The position numbers were made by a program, and so were the translations under genes. Below the pieces are notes generated by a model. It was not told the DNA's origin. It ran no database searches and saw nothing but the letters and a program-made list of their open reading frames with translations. This document shows, in pieces, positions 61,907 through 61,991 of a stretch of DNA of 61,991 nucleotides; positions within the stretch are counted from its first letter, which is position 1, and every line of letters starts with the position of its first letter. The DNA is from Acidaminococcaceae bacterium (GTDB lineage Bacteria > Bacillota > Negativicutes > Acidaminococcales > Acidaminococcaceae): the NCBI GenBank assembly GCA_017405945.1, contig JAFQZL010000012.1, positions 1-61,991 on the forward strand. The letters are read 5' to 3'.

Positions 61907-61973
61907 TAAGTAAATCAGTGTTAATCGTACAAATCGGGATTTTTCGAGCAGAGTAATTAACAGGAGTACAGAT

Positions 61974-61991
61974 ATGTTTCATGAAGAGCTG
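61974..61991 (+). CDS. Start of a gene cut by the window edge
   Basis: ATG TTT CAT GAA GAG CTG, preceded by CAGGAG eight bases upstream and a promoter module 68 bases earlier. Only six codons are visible, so nothing can be said of the product. Confidence 0.5.

Overview
The window reads as a chromosomal segment of a Bacillota bacterium of roughly 50% GC, most likely a Negativicutes of the Acidaminococcaceae type. The placement rests on a Bacillus-like housekeeping order (decarboxylase-tmk-holB-ricT-trmN6-rsmI-metG-tatD ... yabE-like-rnmV-rsmA), Firmicutes-type promoters with many extended -10 boxes (TGnTATAAT), and a metabolic set (DAACS and DASS carriers, lysine 2,3-aminomutase, a lone branched-chain amino-acid binding lipoprotein) that suits an amino-acid fermenter. 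Genus is an inference; no 16S gene is present.

Layout. 1-7.8 kb: end of htpG, an acyltransferase-like membrane protein, tRNA-Ala(CGC), a large membrane hybrid histidine kinase, a MATE exporter and a convergent dicarboxylate/amino-acid symporter. 7.8-24.8 kb: the conserved translation/replication cluster, interrupted between tatD and the yabE-like gene by about 4.7 kb holding a nitroreductase, YqeG, VanW, a putative TIM-barrel protein and a substrate-binding lipoprotein. 24.8-30.9 kb: HAD, Nudix, DUF2130, a DASS anion carrier and kamA. 31-43 kb: accessory single genes (methyltransferase, secreted MBL hydrolase, acyl-CoA ligase, WYL regulator, phosphoesterase, PHP, macrodomain, ORF6N), many separated by degenerate repeats. 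43-48 kb: AT-richer genes including an RtcB-polynucleotide kinase RNA-repair pair.

48.2-55.2 kb is the most unusual stretch. Three SAM-I-clan (S-box-like) riboswitches, each with its own antiterminator/terminator and a second terminator, precede three successive unknown genes, two of which are paralogous at their C-termini. They are followed by a run of very small proteins and a truncated copy of the first ~105 codons of metK. Several of the proteins share a short Asp-Pro/Trp/Asp-Pro-Glu helical motif. No strong promoter is visible before riboswitches 2 and 3, so the array may be one transcript with serial SAM checkpoints.

55.3-62 kb: a compact RiPP-like locus, with two Nif11-type precursor peptides (double-Gly, Cys/Trp/His core), a radical SAM/SPASM maturase and a soluble hybrid histidine kinase with two PAS-like repeats. 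It is punctuated by copies of a hairpin terminator fused to an extended -10 promoter; three copies in the window are identical over 37 bp. Upstream of the maturase lie two sets of perfect direct repeats that could be regulator sites. A GNAT acetyltransferase and the first codons of another gene close the window.
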